Shown here: piece after piece, positions 1 through 11,700 of the stretch
How positions within the stretch are numbered: the stretch's first letter is position 1
Layout of the letters: every line of letters starts with the position of its first letter
NCBI GenBank assembly: GCA_009760855.2
Contig: WPIO01000083.1
Location: forward strand, 1,146,001 to 1,210,000
Length of the DNA: 64,000 nt
Direction: 5' to 3'
DNA from: Cristatella mucedo
Lineage: Eukaryota > Bryozoa > Phylactolaemata > Cristatellidae
Notes under the pieces: model-generated
Told to the model about the DNA's origin: nothing
Seen by the model: the letters and a program-made list of their open reading frames with translations, nothing else
Databases searched by the model: none
Translations under genes and position numbers: made by a program

Positions 1-780
1 AACCCAATTTTGCGAATAGTGCTTGTTTCATATCCACCCAGATCTAAAGGCATGATTCAGGATCGATGCTCTCTGTAACTATAATAACTACACTTTATTG
101 CGCTCGAAGAGAACTCAATCTCTATTCTTGAGCTTTGCAGCTTGCTCTAATTTAGGCAATAACCAATAGTTAATTAAAAAAACGCGTACAGTCGACTCCG
201 CCTGTAAGAATACGCTCGGGCCGGCAAATGCCCTTCCTATAGGCGGAGTTTTCCTTATGCGGAATGAGACTATAGCTAGAGTAAATCTGGGAAGCGGACC
301 AGCTATTCTTATAAGCTTAGTATTTCTATATGCGATATTCTTATACGCGGAGTCGACTGTATTCTCTTTAGGTCAGCATGCAAAAACAAGCAAGAAGACA
401 CTCGGGGCCACCGGTTAGTAGGATCTCTGATTGGTAACATGCATTGAATCACGCACAGGTACGAACGCAAAGCACACCGGTAAAAAAAAACAAGTTTACC
501 GAGACATAATTCATGTTGAGCGGAATAGAGCCGTCTTTAGTTGACTTAAATTATTCTCAATCAATGCCGGTGGCGATTGTGGCCTAGCAGGAGTTCCGGA
601 ATTTTGGTGCATTCGATCAGGAGGCTCGGTCACCAAAATATTTAAATTTACCGAGAGGAAAAGCTAGACGACAGGTACCTAAGAAGCGCGCGGTGCTAGA
701 GCACATCGAAGGAGCAATAACATAGAATAGGTAGCCTCGTGCGAGCGAATAAAATGACATGTAAGCCATAAAGAGGATCT
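1..780. other. Unassigned repeat-rich flank
   Basis: No gene is seen. Around 100-125 the AGAGAACTCAATCTCTATTC motif matches the shared LINE-2a/SINE-B tail, so an old SINE or LINE fragment is likely. 190-360 contains several CGGAGT / TTCTTAT-type short repeats. The rest is unassigned. Confidence 0.4.
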
Positions 781-782
781 TA

Positions 783-945
783 ATAATAATTTAAAATAAT
801 GTATTTGTACAGCGCCCTCACAGAACTTAATCCCTTTCTAGGCACTTTACAAATTAGCTGTAAAGAAAGCATAATCAAACGATTAGTGGTAGCATGCACA
901 ATGTCTGACATGGCTAGAGGTGAAATGCACAATTTCAAAATTTCC
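783..945 (-). mobile_element. LINE-2a 3' tail fragment
   Basis: Read on the minus strand it ends in (ATT)n after the family tail (AGCGCCCTCACAGAACTTAA on the plus strand). The plus strand also carries GTGGTAGCATGCACAATGTC, a hallmark of the 3' UTR. It abuts a LINE-1a tail in the opposite orientation. Confidence 0.75.
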
Positions 946-1155
946 ATGCTACTCACTACCTCAACTGCCCTCCTGACTCTGCTATGCTTCCCTTGTTTCC
1001 CTTTGTTGCGTGAGGCGAAGTCTGTTGGCTACCGAATGCGTACCGAAAGCCGCTTAGGCTGTGAGTGCGCTATACAAAACTCTCCTGCGTAATACCCACA
1101 TAGTCTTTATGGCTTTGTGTAAGTAAAGACGGAGATACATTACATTACATTACGT
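945..1155 (+). mobile_element. LINE-1a 3' end fragment
   Basis: Encodes the last codons of the LINE-1a ORF (GYRMRTESRLGCECAIQNSP), identical over these residues to the long copy near 25.5 kb, then its 3' UTR and an (ACATT)n end at 1137-1154. Confidence 0.85.
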
Positions 1156-1206
1156 CCTGGAGCGAGGTCCGGGCTTTGGGATGATACAAACTAACCAGAT
1201 GCTAGG

Positions 1207-1237
<31 letters not shown>

Positions 1238-1238
1238 G

Positions 1239-1310
<72 letters not shown>
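1207..1310 (+). repeat. (GA)n microsatellite
   Basis: About 100 bases of GA with a few G-rich interruptions near 1231-1240. Confidence 0.95.
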
Positions 1311-1313
<3 letters not shown>

Positions 1314-2145
1314 CTGGAGGAGCAGTATCACTAGTATTTTGATCGGTAGAAAGAGCAGCTTCTGCTGTTCAATGGTTAAGGCATCGGTCCAGGAAACTAA
1401 GCGCTGCAGATTGGCGCTTAGCCAGAGGGCCGAATCCTTCTACCCTTGGTCCCAAAGCAGGCCTCTGGTTCGGGCATAGTCAAAGCGTAAATCCAGTACC
1501 TCCGCGAGGGAGGAACCTGGTCTTGCATTTCGCATTCATATTTTCACCTCGAGATAGTTTCTATCAATTTGTCGTCGAGGGACAAGTCGTCCCTCATCCT
1601 CTTCCGCACCATTGACTTCGCAGTTGAGAGGTCCCGGGAGTGTGGACTTCGGAATACCATTTGGCTGTGACCGACTATAATTAATACGAAACTCTTTGGA
1701 CGTCACGCGACACAGATTCGCTGCCTCGGTGTGTACCGCCGTGGCTCAATCTCACCTATATTTCCGCGTCAGCAATGGCGTGCTCAACAATCCCGCAGTA
1801 TAAACGCTAAGCAACGTGTCCGGTTTCTTCGAGGAGTGAGTGATTGAAAGCTGCGCCTTCGTACAGGAAAGCAGTTGGTCCGTCTCTGCATGCATGTTTC
1901 GATTGCTGCTTTGCCATCACATCCAAGCAATCGTGAGGGGGCGGCGCATTTGTTAAGCCTTCCGGTGCGGGCAAAAGTAGCGATATTCAGGGATCTTGCT
2001 GCTAGGGACAGCCACTTCAGCGGTGCGACGCTTCGACGTGCGAATCTTTTTCGTTCTGCATTCAACGGCACGCGGCGTGATTCTCACTGTAGGATTGCCA
2101 ATAACGCAGCGCAAACACGATATCTGCAGGTGCAGAAAAAGACCC

Positions 2146-2369
2146 ATGACAGAAAAGCAGCTGATCGACCAAGTGTCGGGAATTGTTACAGCTCGCATCG
2201 GGTACTCTCCGTTCGCTGCCGCCGCCGATGCCGCGAACCCGTCTGCCAACACCGTCAGCTATCCTACAAGAGCGGCCGCACCAGCAGCAGCAGCTGCGGC
2301 AGCATCAGCAGGAGATGCTTCTGCACCCAACGCACAGCCGAAGCCACTCGTGACCGCCAAGGATTTTCG
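2146..2369 (+). CDS. Gene 1 exon 1
   Basis: Begins at the ATG of MTEKQLIDQVSGIV and ends before GTAGGC in phase 2, encoding about 75 residues. The second half is alanine/proline-rich. The start has a poor context (CCC before ATG). The frame stays open upstream to about 1996, so an upstream start or an acceptor at the CTGCAG near 2130 is possible. Confidence 0.5.
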
Positions 2370-5300
2370 GTAGGCCGCTAGCAGTTAGCACTACCGTTGC
2401 ATAAAAATTGGCTACTCAAAAAGTAAGCGGCGACTCGAGGTGCTGACTTTCGTGAAGCTGTTGTCAGCGAGAGCCGGAGAGTGACTTGACTTACAAGGTT
2501 TTTTTTATCTCAGTCTGTAACTCTACATTGTCTGTAAAGCCTGGTTTGGACGAGAGTCTTGCTTCCTACTAACTCGGAATCTCGGGGATATACGTCACCG
2601 ATACCGAGGGAGTAGCCCAGACTTAGGGGAAGACTAGGCGAAGACTCAGCAGCCAAACCACGCTTAACTCAGTCTGCAACTCCGCCATGGAGACTACGTG
2701 AGTCTTACGCTGGAAAGTTTTCTCAAGTGCTCTCAAAGCCAACTTAGGTGCATGCGTGCATGGGTTAATGAATGGACTCAATCTTGCACAATAAAGAAAA
2801 GTTTGAGAATTTGTGTCGAGAGTCAGATGGATAGTCAAGAAAGTAAATAGCATATATGTGGCAGTGTGCGGCTGGATGTAAAGAAAATATCACCAATGCA
2901 CGAGAATTTTGGGGTTAAAACCCAGAATATAGGAGCCGCAGAGCAATAACTGCTGCTTCCCAAACAAATTAAGTCAAAAAATTGCTTGTTCATTATCCTG
3001 AGTACGCGCGAGACACCGAGGCGGCCAATACTGCGATTCAGTCCGGCTAGACATGAACTAGTCGAATGGCGTGGCCATCATAGACAAGAGTATAGCTGCG
3101 ATCTACACCTTCTGCAGCTACTTTAATCAGATGGGCATATGACTGAACTTGTTAAAATTTAGAGGCCAACATGAAGACCGTATTTAGCACCAACTCTAGA
3201 GGATTGGTGGCATTTTTGGCAGCCCAAAAACTGCTTAATAATTGTGGCCTGGCCTAAAGAGAACCAGGTAAGATCTTTAACCAGCCACTTTGGTGGATAG
3301 GCCCTGATCTTGAATAAGGCTCAAACATGGAGGCTGGCTGTGGATCATGTGATTCGCCATCAAGGAAGAATCCAAACTTTTAGTCCTCTGCTGCAACGAA
3401 AAACTCGGGCATGCGGCAGTCTAGACACCCTGTGCATGGCCGGGTCTTGCGAATCTGTTGCTCGCTGTTACCCTTGGTTTCTTACGCTTGGTTTTTTATG
3501 AGGTAGCTATCTTGGATAACGAACATATACGACACCTAGGGTGTCATGAGAATCAGGTTGCCGTAGCAGACGCTGAGGCAATCAGACGCAATATTTAACG
3601 GCAACTCGTGTTATGTACTGAGGCTCGCAGAGGGTCAGTCGCAATGTGAAGCACTTGAAAAGTGATTGTAGGACAAACCAAATAGCATTCGTTTGCCCTG
3701 ATATGTAAGCTGGTATTGACAAGATTCGTATTGTAAGAGGGTGTTGATAAGGCTCTCGGAGTATAGTGTCTTTTAGCGAGATATTAACCTGACTAATTCT
3801 AGAATCGTCGAGTACCTCAAGCTTTTATATTAAGGGAGGAAAACAAGGATTAACGGGCCTTCTGTTAAATGGAAGAGCTCTGAATATATGCAGGAGCTTC
3901 TGTCTACCCTGCCTAAACTGTAGGCTCTATAGGGAGTTGTACCTCTCTTTACTTGCCAGCACAATGGATTTGTAGGAGATTCCTAGCATCGTTTAATACG
4001 AGAGGCGCTATTAAGGAAAGTTGGCCACTGACTTTGAACTGGACGGCTTGTAGAATAAAATCGACTTACGTAATTGGAATCGGGCAGCTTATAAACCAAC
4101 AAATCGTGAGCTGTTTTATAAGCCGCCTTCAGTTCAAAGTCTGCGGCCAAGCTCCAAGTTCGTAATAGTGAGGAATTGCATCTGTTACACATGCACTCAT
4201 TTCGCCGCCGTAATCCACGACGATTAGGCGGACATTACAAAAACTGTCTGCTCGCAGAACCTGACTTGGTGAGAGCAGTGCAGTTTGGTGTCAACGATCT
4301 CTTTATCGTCTTCATGGGTTGGTTGCTCACTGCATTTCTAAGCCGCTTGACTTAGACGTTCAGTGAAGGACGTTTTCAGCACATTGCTGATCTAAAAGCA
4401 AAGTATTTTACTTATGGTGGGCCATGTTTCTAGCTGAATTCCAATATATTCACTGAAAAACTTATGTTCGTATGCATATCTGTTTAGGACTAAGTCAAGC
4501 AACTAGCCAATATAAATAAAATTCCGGACGTTAGTCTTTCTTATTTGCGTAGCAAGTTGTTTGTACGAGACAGCGTGGCAGTGAAACCAACAAGTCCGAA
4601 CCTCGTAAGTTCGCTCTCGCTATCTCGTATAGTTTACTTACACTTGCTGCATTGAACGCTTATCGCCGCCATCGCATGCAATGCTGCACAACCATGCACA
4701 GGAAGAATCCGAATCTCGCCATGCTGAAAGGACTCTCCGAAGAGGCCCAGAAGAAAGGATATGATGTCGATGTCGTGATCAACGTTAAACGCCAGCAAGA
4801 GGAGGAAGAAGTGTACCCGAAGGCAAACAATCTGGGGGTGATTGGAGGTGTGGAGTCCAGCATGTCGGCTGTCGGTCCGAAGGCGAGCATTTTCGAGCCG
4901 AAGGCGAGCATTTTCCAAAGAGCCACCAGTCAGACGTCGCAAGTGAGGATTTGCTTTGCCTTCGTACGCGCAGCCCTTATTACGGCGACTTTATTGCTGA
5001 CAGCGGCGCTGCTCAAGATCTTTCGCCTGGCAGCTGCCTTGCGCACCTTACGATTCGCCAAGAAATGCAAAAATTGCACTCAAAGCGGCAGTTCAGCGCA
5101 TTTGCATCACCGCCTACCGTGAAGTTGTGTGGGGCAACCCTGAAGTTTTCTACAGTGATGCATGCTGAGTGATGGGCCGCCAACAGACAGACCTCAAATA
5201 AAAGCTTTCGTTGAAACATTCGTGGCGTGCGATTTCCGCCTTGTCAGAATGGGGTTCGCCTTATCATTGAGTGGAAAGTGTCATCTCAGAGAGGACACAG

Positions 5301-8300
5301 GAAGCACACCTCGCGTAAATTTCAGGCCGAAATTGATGGCTATCTGGGCTCAGTGAGAATCTTTTGTTGGTGAGTCCAATAATGCTAGCGTAGCATTACC
5401 ACGACTTGGTTCAATGATCCGATCGCTAAACTCATAAAACAACTACCAGCGGTGATTGGGTTCAATTTAATGAACAACTTATATATTATCTGTATATATA
5501 TTCGAAAAAGCCTTGACATTGTGCCAAACAAATTAATAGCCGACATGAAAAAGTGCGATTGTCATTATTCGGACCTTTGGTTTACATTTTTTTCGATTCG
5601 AAGGCAGCTATTCGGAACGACCCAACTGCTGCACCAGTCCTTGTGCCCTCTCATCCTCGATGGACAATAAATCAGCCGTTTAATTCCTACGCTTAAAGGC
5701 CATTGGTCACAGAAGCTTCTGCTTTCCAGGTCCTCGACTGCTGAGCTCACTTCCGAAACTCTTAGGCAACGACATCTTTTCTCCTGCTGACGACTGTTGC
5801 ACATCTTTTTCAGCCGTCCTGAGCTGCTACTTCCACGCTATTCACTACGCCGACTGCTCTACTGACTCATTTATGCTTCTCAATGTCTATGTGTTGCGAG
5901 AGAGGAAGTCCTTTTGCTGCCAAATGCGTAAAGAAAGCCGCTTAGCCTGTGAGTGCGGTACTGAAAAAACTCGAGTGTAATACTCACTTAGTCCTTGTGA
6001 CTGTGGAGATATCTACCGAGATACATTACATTAGAATACAAAGGAAACTACCAAGGATTAGATTTTGCGATTAACTTTCTATTTCGACTCAAAGCTAATA
6101 TAAGACATTTCTTTATTAGTTTCACCTGCTCAATAAGATCAACCCAAACAATATAGTGATTAATAGCCTTTTTGGATATGTACCTATGAAACTTCCGGTG
6201 GCTCCTCAGAAAACATTTAAAAATTGATCATTTCGTTAGTGGATAAAAATTTCGTTAGTGGATAAAAATGATCACCACTATCATTCACGTGCAAATTTTC
6301 CCGTCGCTAAACTTTAAACAAGTGGAATTTTCATATCAATTTCACGCAACTCGCACAGTTTTCCCGTGATGAACTGCTCAAAAATAGTAGAGGCCGGCTG
6401 GGTTTGAAGCTAGCTGCACCTCTCCTATGCAAGTCCTTAACAACCCCTAAGCCACCCGGTCAACTTGATAAAATTTGCAAGCCCAGTTCCCGTTCAGTCG
6501 CCAATTGAAGTATCTTTCCTTTAATTCTTTTTCGTTACGATGGTATTGCAAGCACTCATATGCAAACTAATTGCCCAGCATGCATAATCCCATCTAAATC
6601 CACAAATTTGTCAGGCTTTTGGGAAAAAGTACATTATAATAACGCGCGTTTGACGTTAATCAATGAGCTTGTTACTAATGTAAAATAACAAAGGTGTGTA
6701 CCGAGTTGTTAATAACTAGCCATCAACCATAGAAAATTCAGCAACAGCGGTGCGTAGCGGTTAAGCATAAATAGCGCACATGAACTTCCGTAAACAAAAA
6801 ATGGTGTTCGTTACTTTGGTTAGTTACGAATCTTCCCTAGAAGTTCTCAAACGCTGTTATAGCAGGTCATTTCTGAAAACGATTTCCTGGCAAGGCTATT
6901 ATGCATTCTCTCTGTCTCGTCCAGTAACACATATACGAAATCACCTCGCTCGCTTGCAAATGAATTCTGGGCGTATCAGAATTATTGTAAATAATCAAGT
7001 CGTAAATGTGTTTTAACATTTAACTAAGACGTCTCGGTTGAGAAATACATTGCTCCCGTGCCATGAGGGCTTGTTATTGGCGAGAGCTGCTCCATTTGGC
7101 TGGTCCCTACTTTGTTAACGGTGTTACGCTTAGGCCCTGCATTCATTCCAGTACTCGTAGTATTCGTATTCATTCCAGCATTCGCAGTTTATGGGTCGAT
7201 GGCGTGTGTGGCCTTGTTACTCCTGCTACGGCCAGATTAACGTCCAGAGGTATTAATGACTTTGTTATTCCCGCTCAGGCCAGTTTTCGGCCCGGTGGAG
7301 TTGATGGCGCTGTTGCCGGTTTATGGGCCATTACGATTTATGGCAGTGATAGTTTAATGAGTGTTAAATAAAGGCCTGCAGAGACTAGGCCGTTAGAACT
7401 AGGATGCCGGGAATGGTGGTCGTGTGCTGGCCCGCTGCGTCGTCCATGTGAATAAACGTCTACCGAAGCCCAATACGGTAATGAGCTGTCATCTTGTGCG
7501 ACTTCTCACGCGACGGAGAGGTGGCTGGCGCGTACGCGTTTTGGAACAAGAGCGTTGCATGAATCGGCTAACTACGGCGATCGCTTATCCTGGCGGCGAT
7601 GGTGAATTGGCGAATTAGACTTAAAGCTATTTCGGCCTCCTGATGGAGTTATACCGCGGCGGGAATAGCAAGGCCATAAACGTCATCGGCCCATAAACTA
7701 TGAAGACCATAAATCTGCCAAAGTCACCGCTGCCGCCATCATCGCTCTTATAGACGGATTTAAATGACCGGCATATATCTTTAGTCTTTGGCTTTGTAAA
7801 TTTCTGCCTCGTCGAGCTTTGGCACTGACCTCTTGGCTGTTCATTTCGTAGACTCTTTCGTAAACCGTTGAAGCGTCAAACGAGCAGCCGGAGAAAACGA
7901 TTGGTGCTGTTCCGCTCTCATTCGACATCTACTTAATATACCTGTATCTAGTACTAGCAATGATGCTCATCTCTTACTGTGTATAATTAAGCAACCTTCA
8001 ATGTAAAAACAGTTCTTCCAAAGAGTTGTATAAGCTGGTCTAACCAACATGGATCAATTAAACTTGACTGGGAGGCAGTAAAGCCAATTTGTGAGATTCC
8101 GTTAAGAATGAGCCACGGCGGAAGCAGATGGCGATAACCTACCGATAGAATCCCTAGATAATTGAAAAAAATGCATGCGTGTCATATCCCATGCGCTATC
8201 CGCCACAAACTCCCGTCTTAAGCGATGGTTGAGTCGTTCCCATGGTATTAGCTTGCTGCCCCCCGCCCCCGAAATGCGAGACGTTCTTTGTTCGAGTGCA

Positions 8301-8692
8301 TAAATGTGAACAAAACGTATTCCCAAGCTTGCATTATGATGTCTGGATAATCTCGCTCTGTCTGGGTCGGTTAAAAGGCAAACGGAAAAGTGCTTTGAGT
8401 ATACACGGGCGCTGTCTTGCTGCGCCACAGCTACGCGCCAGCTGCTGAAAAGATTTCAGGCGTGTCTAACTACGCGGAGGCTCCCCAGGAGCCTCCGACT
8501 TCGACGAAGTCGACGAAGAAAAAAGGGAAGAGCAAGCTGGAAGTTGAGGGCAAGAGTAAAGGACGCCATTCGAGCAGAAAGAGCAGCACCGCAGCGACGA
8601 AGAGCAAGCAGCAGCCTGGAAAGCTGCCGACGAAAGGCTCTGACGACGACGACGGCGAGGAACAGTCGCGCGCCGACGAGAGAGCAGAAGAC

Positions 8693-8772
<80 letters not shown>

Positions 8773-11700
8773 TGCTGCAGCTCAGCAAACCAAAGAGGCT
8801 GGCACCGCCGTGGCCGCTGCGGCGACGCCGACGTCAAATAGAGAAGCTTCGCTCGAAAAAAAGGAGGGTACGAGCGTGCTAATGTTAACGAAGCAGAACG
8901 CAATGAAGCCGGCCGGCTCTGCGCCTAGCCCCCTTCCCCATCCTAACCGCTGCCGCCGGACCCCCTCTCCTGCGCCTAGCCCCCTCGAACGGAGCCTTCG
9001 GAGGTCGTCCGCACGTCCCCGCTTCTTCTTGACGACTAGCGAACCCGTGCGCCGACTTAAAGCAGCCGGTCCAAGCGCTACCCCGCGCACCCGCTGGCGT
9101 GCAGCCAACGCTCGCTCGCTGGCGCTTTGCCCGCTCGCAAAGGAAGCTCGCGTCTCTCTGTCGCGCTTGCAGACTTGCCAAGCACTGCGTCGTCGAATGA
9201 TTCGACAAATGCCGACACGCCGATGGAGCTCGGTGGGAGTGGCTCGTCGAAAAAGGTACAGCGCTGCAAAGGCAGTCCGGGCGAGCGGAGCGCTGCCTTC
9301 GCCAGTATCGAACGTACGCTGTCGGGCGATGGTTAAGTGACGACGAGCGGTTTTGTCTGGATTGCATGTACACCCTGAGTTCGCATCATTCCCATAGTCT
9401 CTTCGGTAGTCGGCGCCAGTCTCGAGCAAGTTTATGAGGCAAGCTAGGGACGGTTACGTGGCAAAAGAGAAAGTTGATTAATCGCTGCCAGTCGCCACAT
9501 AAAAGTAGGATGGGCAAAGAATACTTCGCTTAGTCGGCGGAGCCGAAAAATGGTAGGAAAAATGAAGGAAAGATTTGGCGTTTTGCGAATCAAGCGACGA
9601 CAAAATGAAGCTCCTCACACGATCAAGTCAAACCCTGCGTCCGCTTTGAGACCTGTCACAAAGAGCTGCGAATAGATCAGGTGGCGAAGCGAAGGAGTGA
9701 CAATCGTTGAGACAAACAAATAGAGGAACCGCAAGTATAAGCAGAGCGAGGGACTCGTATGCCCTCGGTCTTTGGCTCGCAACTCGGCTTTATTCTCAGG
9801 CAAAAACAGAAATCAGGCAAGGTCACTCGTCAAGCGTTGGCTGTGCGGTGTCGCAACGCACGCGGCGCATAGCGACAGCCTGCGGTCAGTCTTCGCGGCA
9901 GCTAGCAGCTGCGGATGCTAGAAGCCCTCTGATAGCTCGTGCAGTAAACTCTAGACATCCTGGAGACATCTCGCAATGACGCTAACGGAATAATTTTTCC
10001 ACGCAGTTCCTAGGGGTATAATAATAATAATAATAACAAAAGCTATGATAATGCATTTTGTAAAGCACCCTCCGAAAACTTATTCGCTTTCTAGACACTT
10101 TACATTTGCCGCAAAGGATATGAGCCTCCTGGTAAATCCGCTAATATGCCTACGGACTGCGCGTTTATGCCGCAGCTGGCCGCGTCAGCTCAGAGCCGTC
10201 GCGCCGTTCCTCACGAAAACCTTCGGCGTCGATCCGACCGCCGCCGCACCCTCGGATCCTGCGCTCTGCACTCGCTCCGCGGCCCGCGCCGGTCTTTGCG
10301 TACCGTATACTACTGTTCCACCCATCCCTCGCACGCTGGTCCGCTTCGCTCGACGCAAGTTGCTGCGACCGCGACTGCATATACCGCTATCTCTTGGGTG
10401 CGGAGATGTACGGTGCCTCCTGCGTTGACTTAGCATTAAATCTCCCTAATTCCTCCTCCTTTTCCTACATCAGAAAAAGAATAAATTACTATCAATTATC
10501 ATTCAAATAGTAGACATTAAAACGCTCCTCGAGGGTATCGAGCGAAGGTTGCTTCATCACTCTTAAAAGAAAGGAAGCGTGGGGCAGACCCTACCTGCTG
10601 AAGTGCCATTGATGAGGTTTCAATCCCCTGCCCGCCAGCTGCGAGGTTTCGGAGATATGGAGATTATTTCGGCTACTGAAAAATAATCCAACACGACAAG
10701 GACTTGAGCCACTGTTTTTCAAAATTTCACGGTAGCTTGTGGCCCTCCGAAAAAACGGTCCCTGCCAAAAAGGGAAAGGCCAGTAGAGTGCACGTTAGCA
10801 GGCGCTTTCGCTATTACTTCTGCCTGTGTGCAAGTCTGGCGCTGAAGTCCATTTTTGCCGTCGGTTGAAGGTGGAAAAATCTAAGAAAAAAAGCGGCGGC
10901 CACAGGAAAAGAAGTGCAGCCGAGCCTACGGAAGCTTCTCGCGCCTCCGCCTCCGCCGCCGCCGCCGCCGCCGAGTCGCCGCCGCCGCAAGACGCCCCTG
11001 CTCGGCCACCTGCGGAGCCGCCGTCGGCGGCGCTAGATCCGCCGAGCGCCTCTCCGCAACAGTCGAAAACGTCCAACGTCGTGAACGCCAAGTCGAGCAA
11101 TGCTTACGGCCAAGTCGGCGGCCGCGAGAGCGCCGCGTCAGAAGCGGGGCCCGTCGACGGTCGGCAGGCGGCGACTAGCGAGTCGCGGATTTACAGGTCG
11201 GTGCCCGGACGCGAGAGCAACGCGTACTCGGCAATCGACGGCCAGGGAAGTAGCGCGAGCGGCGGCAGGGCCGGCGGCGGCGGCGGCAGCGAATCGCCGT
11301 CGGTGGCCTACGGGCTCGACGCCAAGTCGTCGAGCGTGAAGCGCGGACAGTCGAGTCACGCGTACTCGGCGATCGGCGGACAGAACAGCATGGCGGAGAA
11401 GAAGGACGGGTCGTCCGCGGACGTGTACGGCGGGGGCGGCTCGAAAATGTCGAACATCTTGGGCGGCCAGGCCAGCAACGCGTACGCGAGCGTCGGCGGC
11501 CAGGAAAGCAAACTGGCGAGCAGAGTAGGCAGCAACTTGGACGCTGCCTATGGTGGGGGCGGTTCAAAAATGTCGAACGTCTTGGGCGGCCAGGCCAGCA
11601 ACGCGTACGCGAGCGTCGGCGGCCAGGAGAGCAAACTGGCGAGCAGATTGGGCAGCAACTTGGACGCCGCCTATGGCAGCAAGTCGACCACGTCGAACTT

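Larger units (their letters stand above)
4943..8452. other. Gene 1 intron 2
   Basis: About 3.5 kb. It contains a decayed LINE-1a tail (5665-6040), a degenerate tRNA-like segment near 6390-6480, and the inverted-repeat region at 7187-7697. No further exon is convincing, but one could be hidden because the exon 3 acceptor is uncertain. Confidence 0.45.

Noticed and set aside
8456-8903. Poly-Arg and poly-Pro ORFs opposite and beside the alanine run
   Set aside because: Shadow frames of the GCG repeat; only the alanine frame keeps phase with neighbouring exons.
8868-9340. Read-through of the 307-residue ORF beyond 8867
   Set aside because: Downstream composition changes, and a donor at 8868 plus a strong acceptor at 9172 in matching phase support an intron here.
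10045-10436. ORFs on both strands in a GC-rich part of gene 1 intron 4
   Set aside because: Starts inside a LINE-2a tail, all frames are equally open because of high GC, no domain seen.
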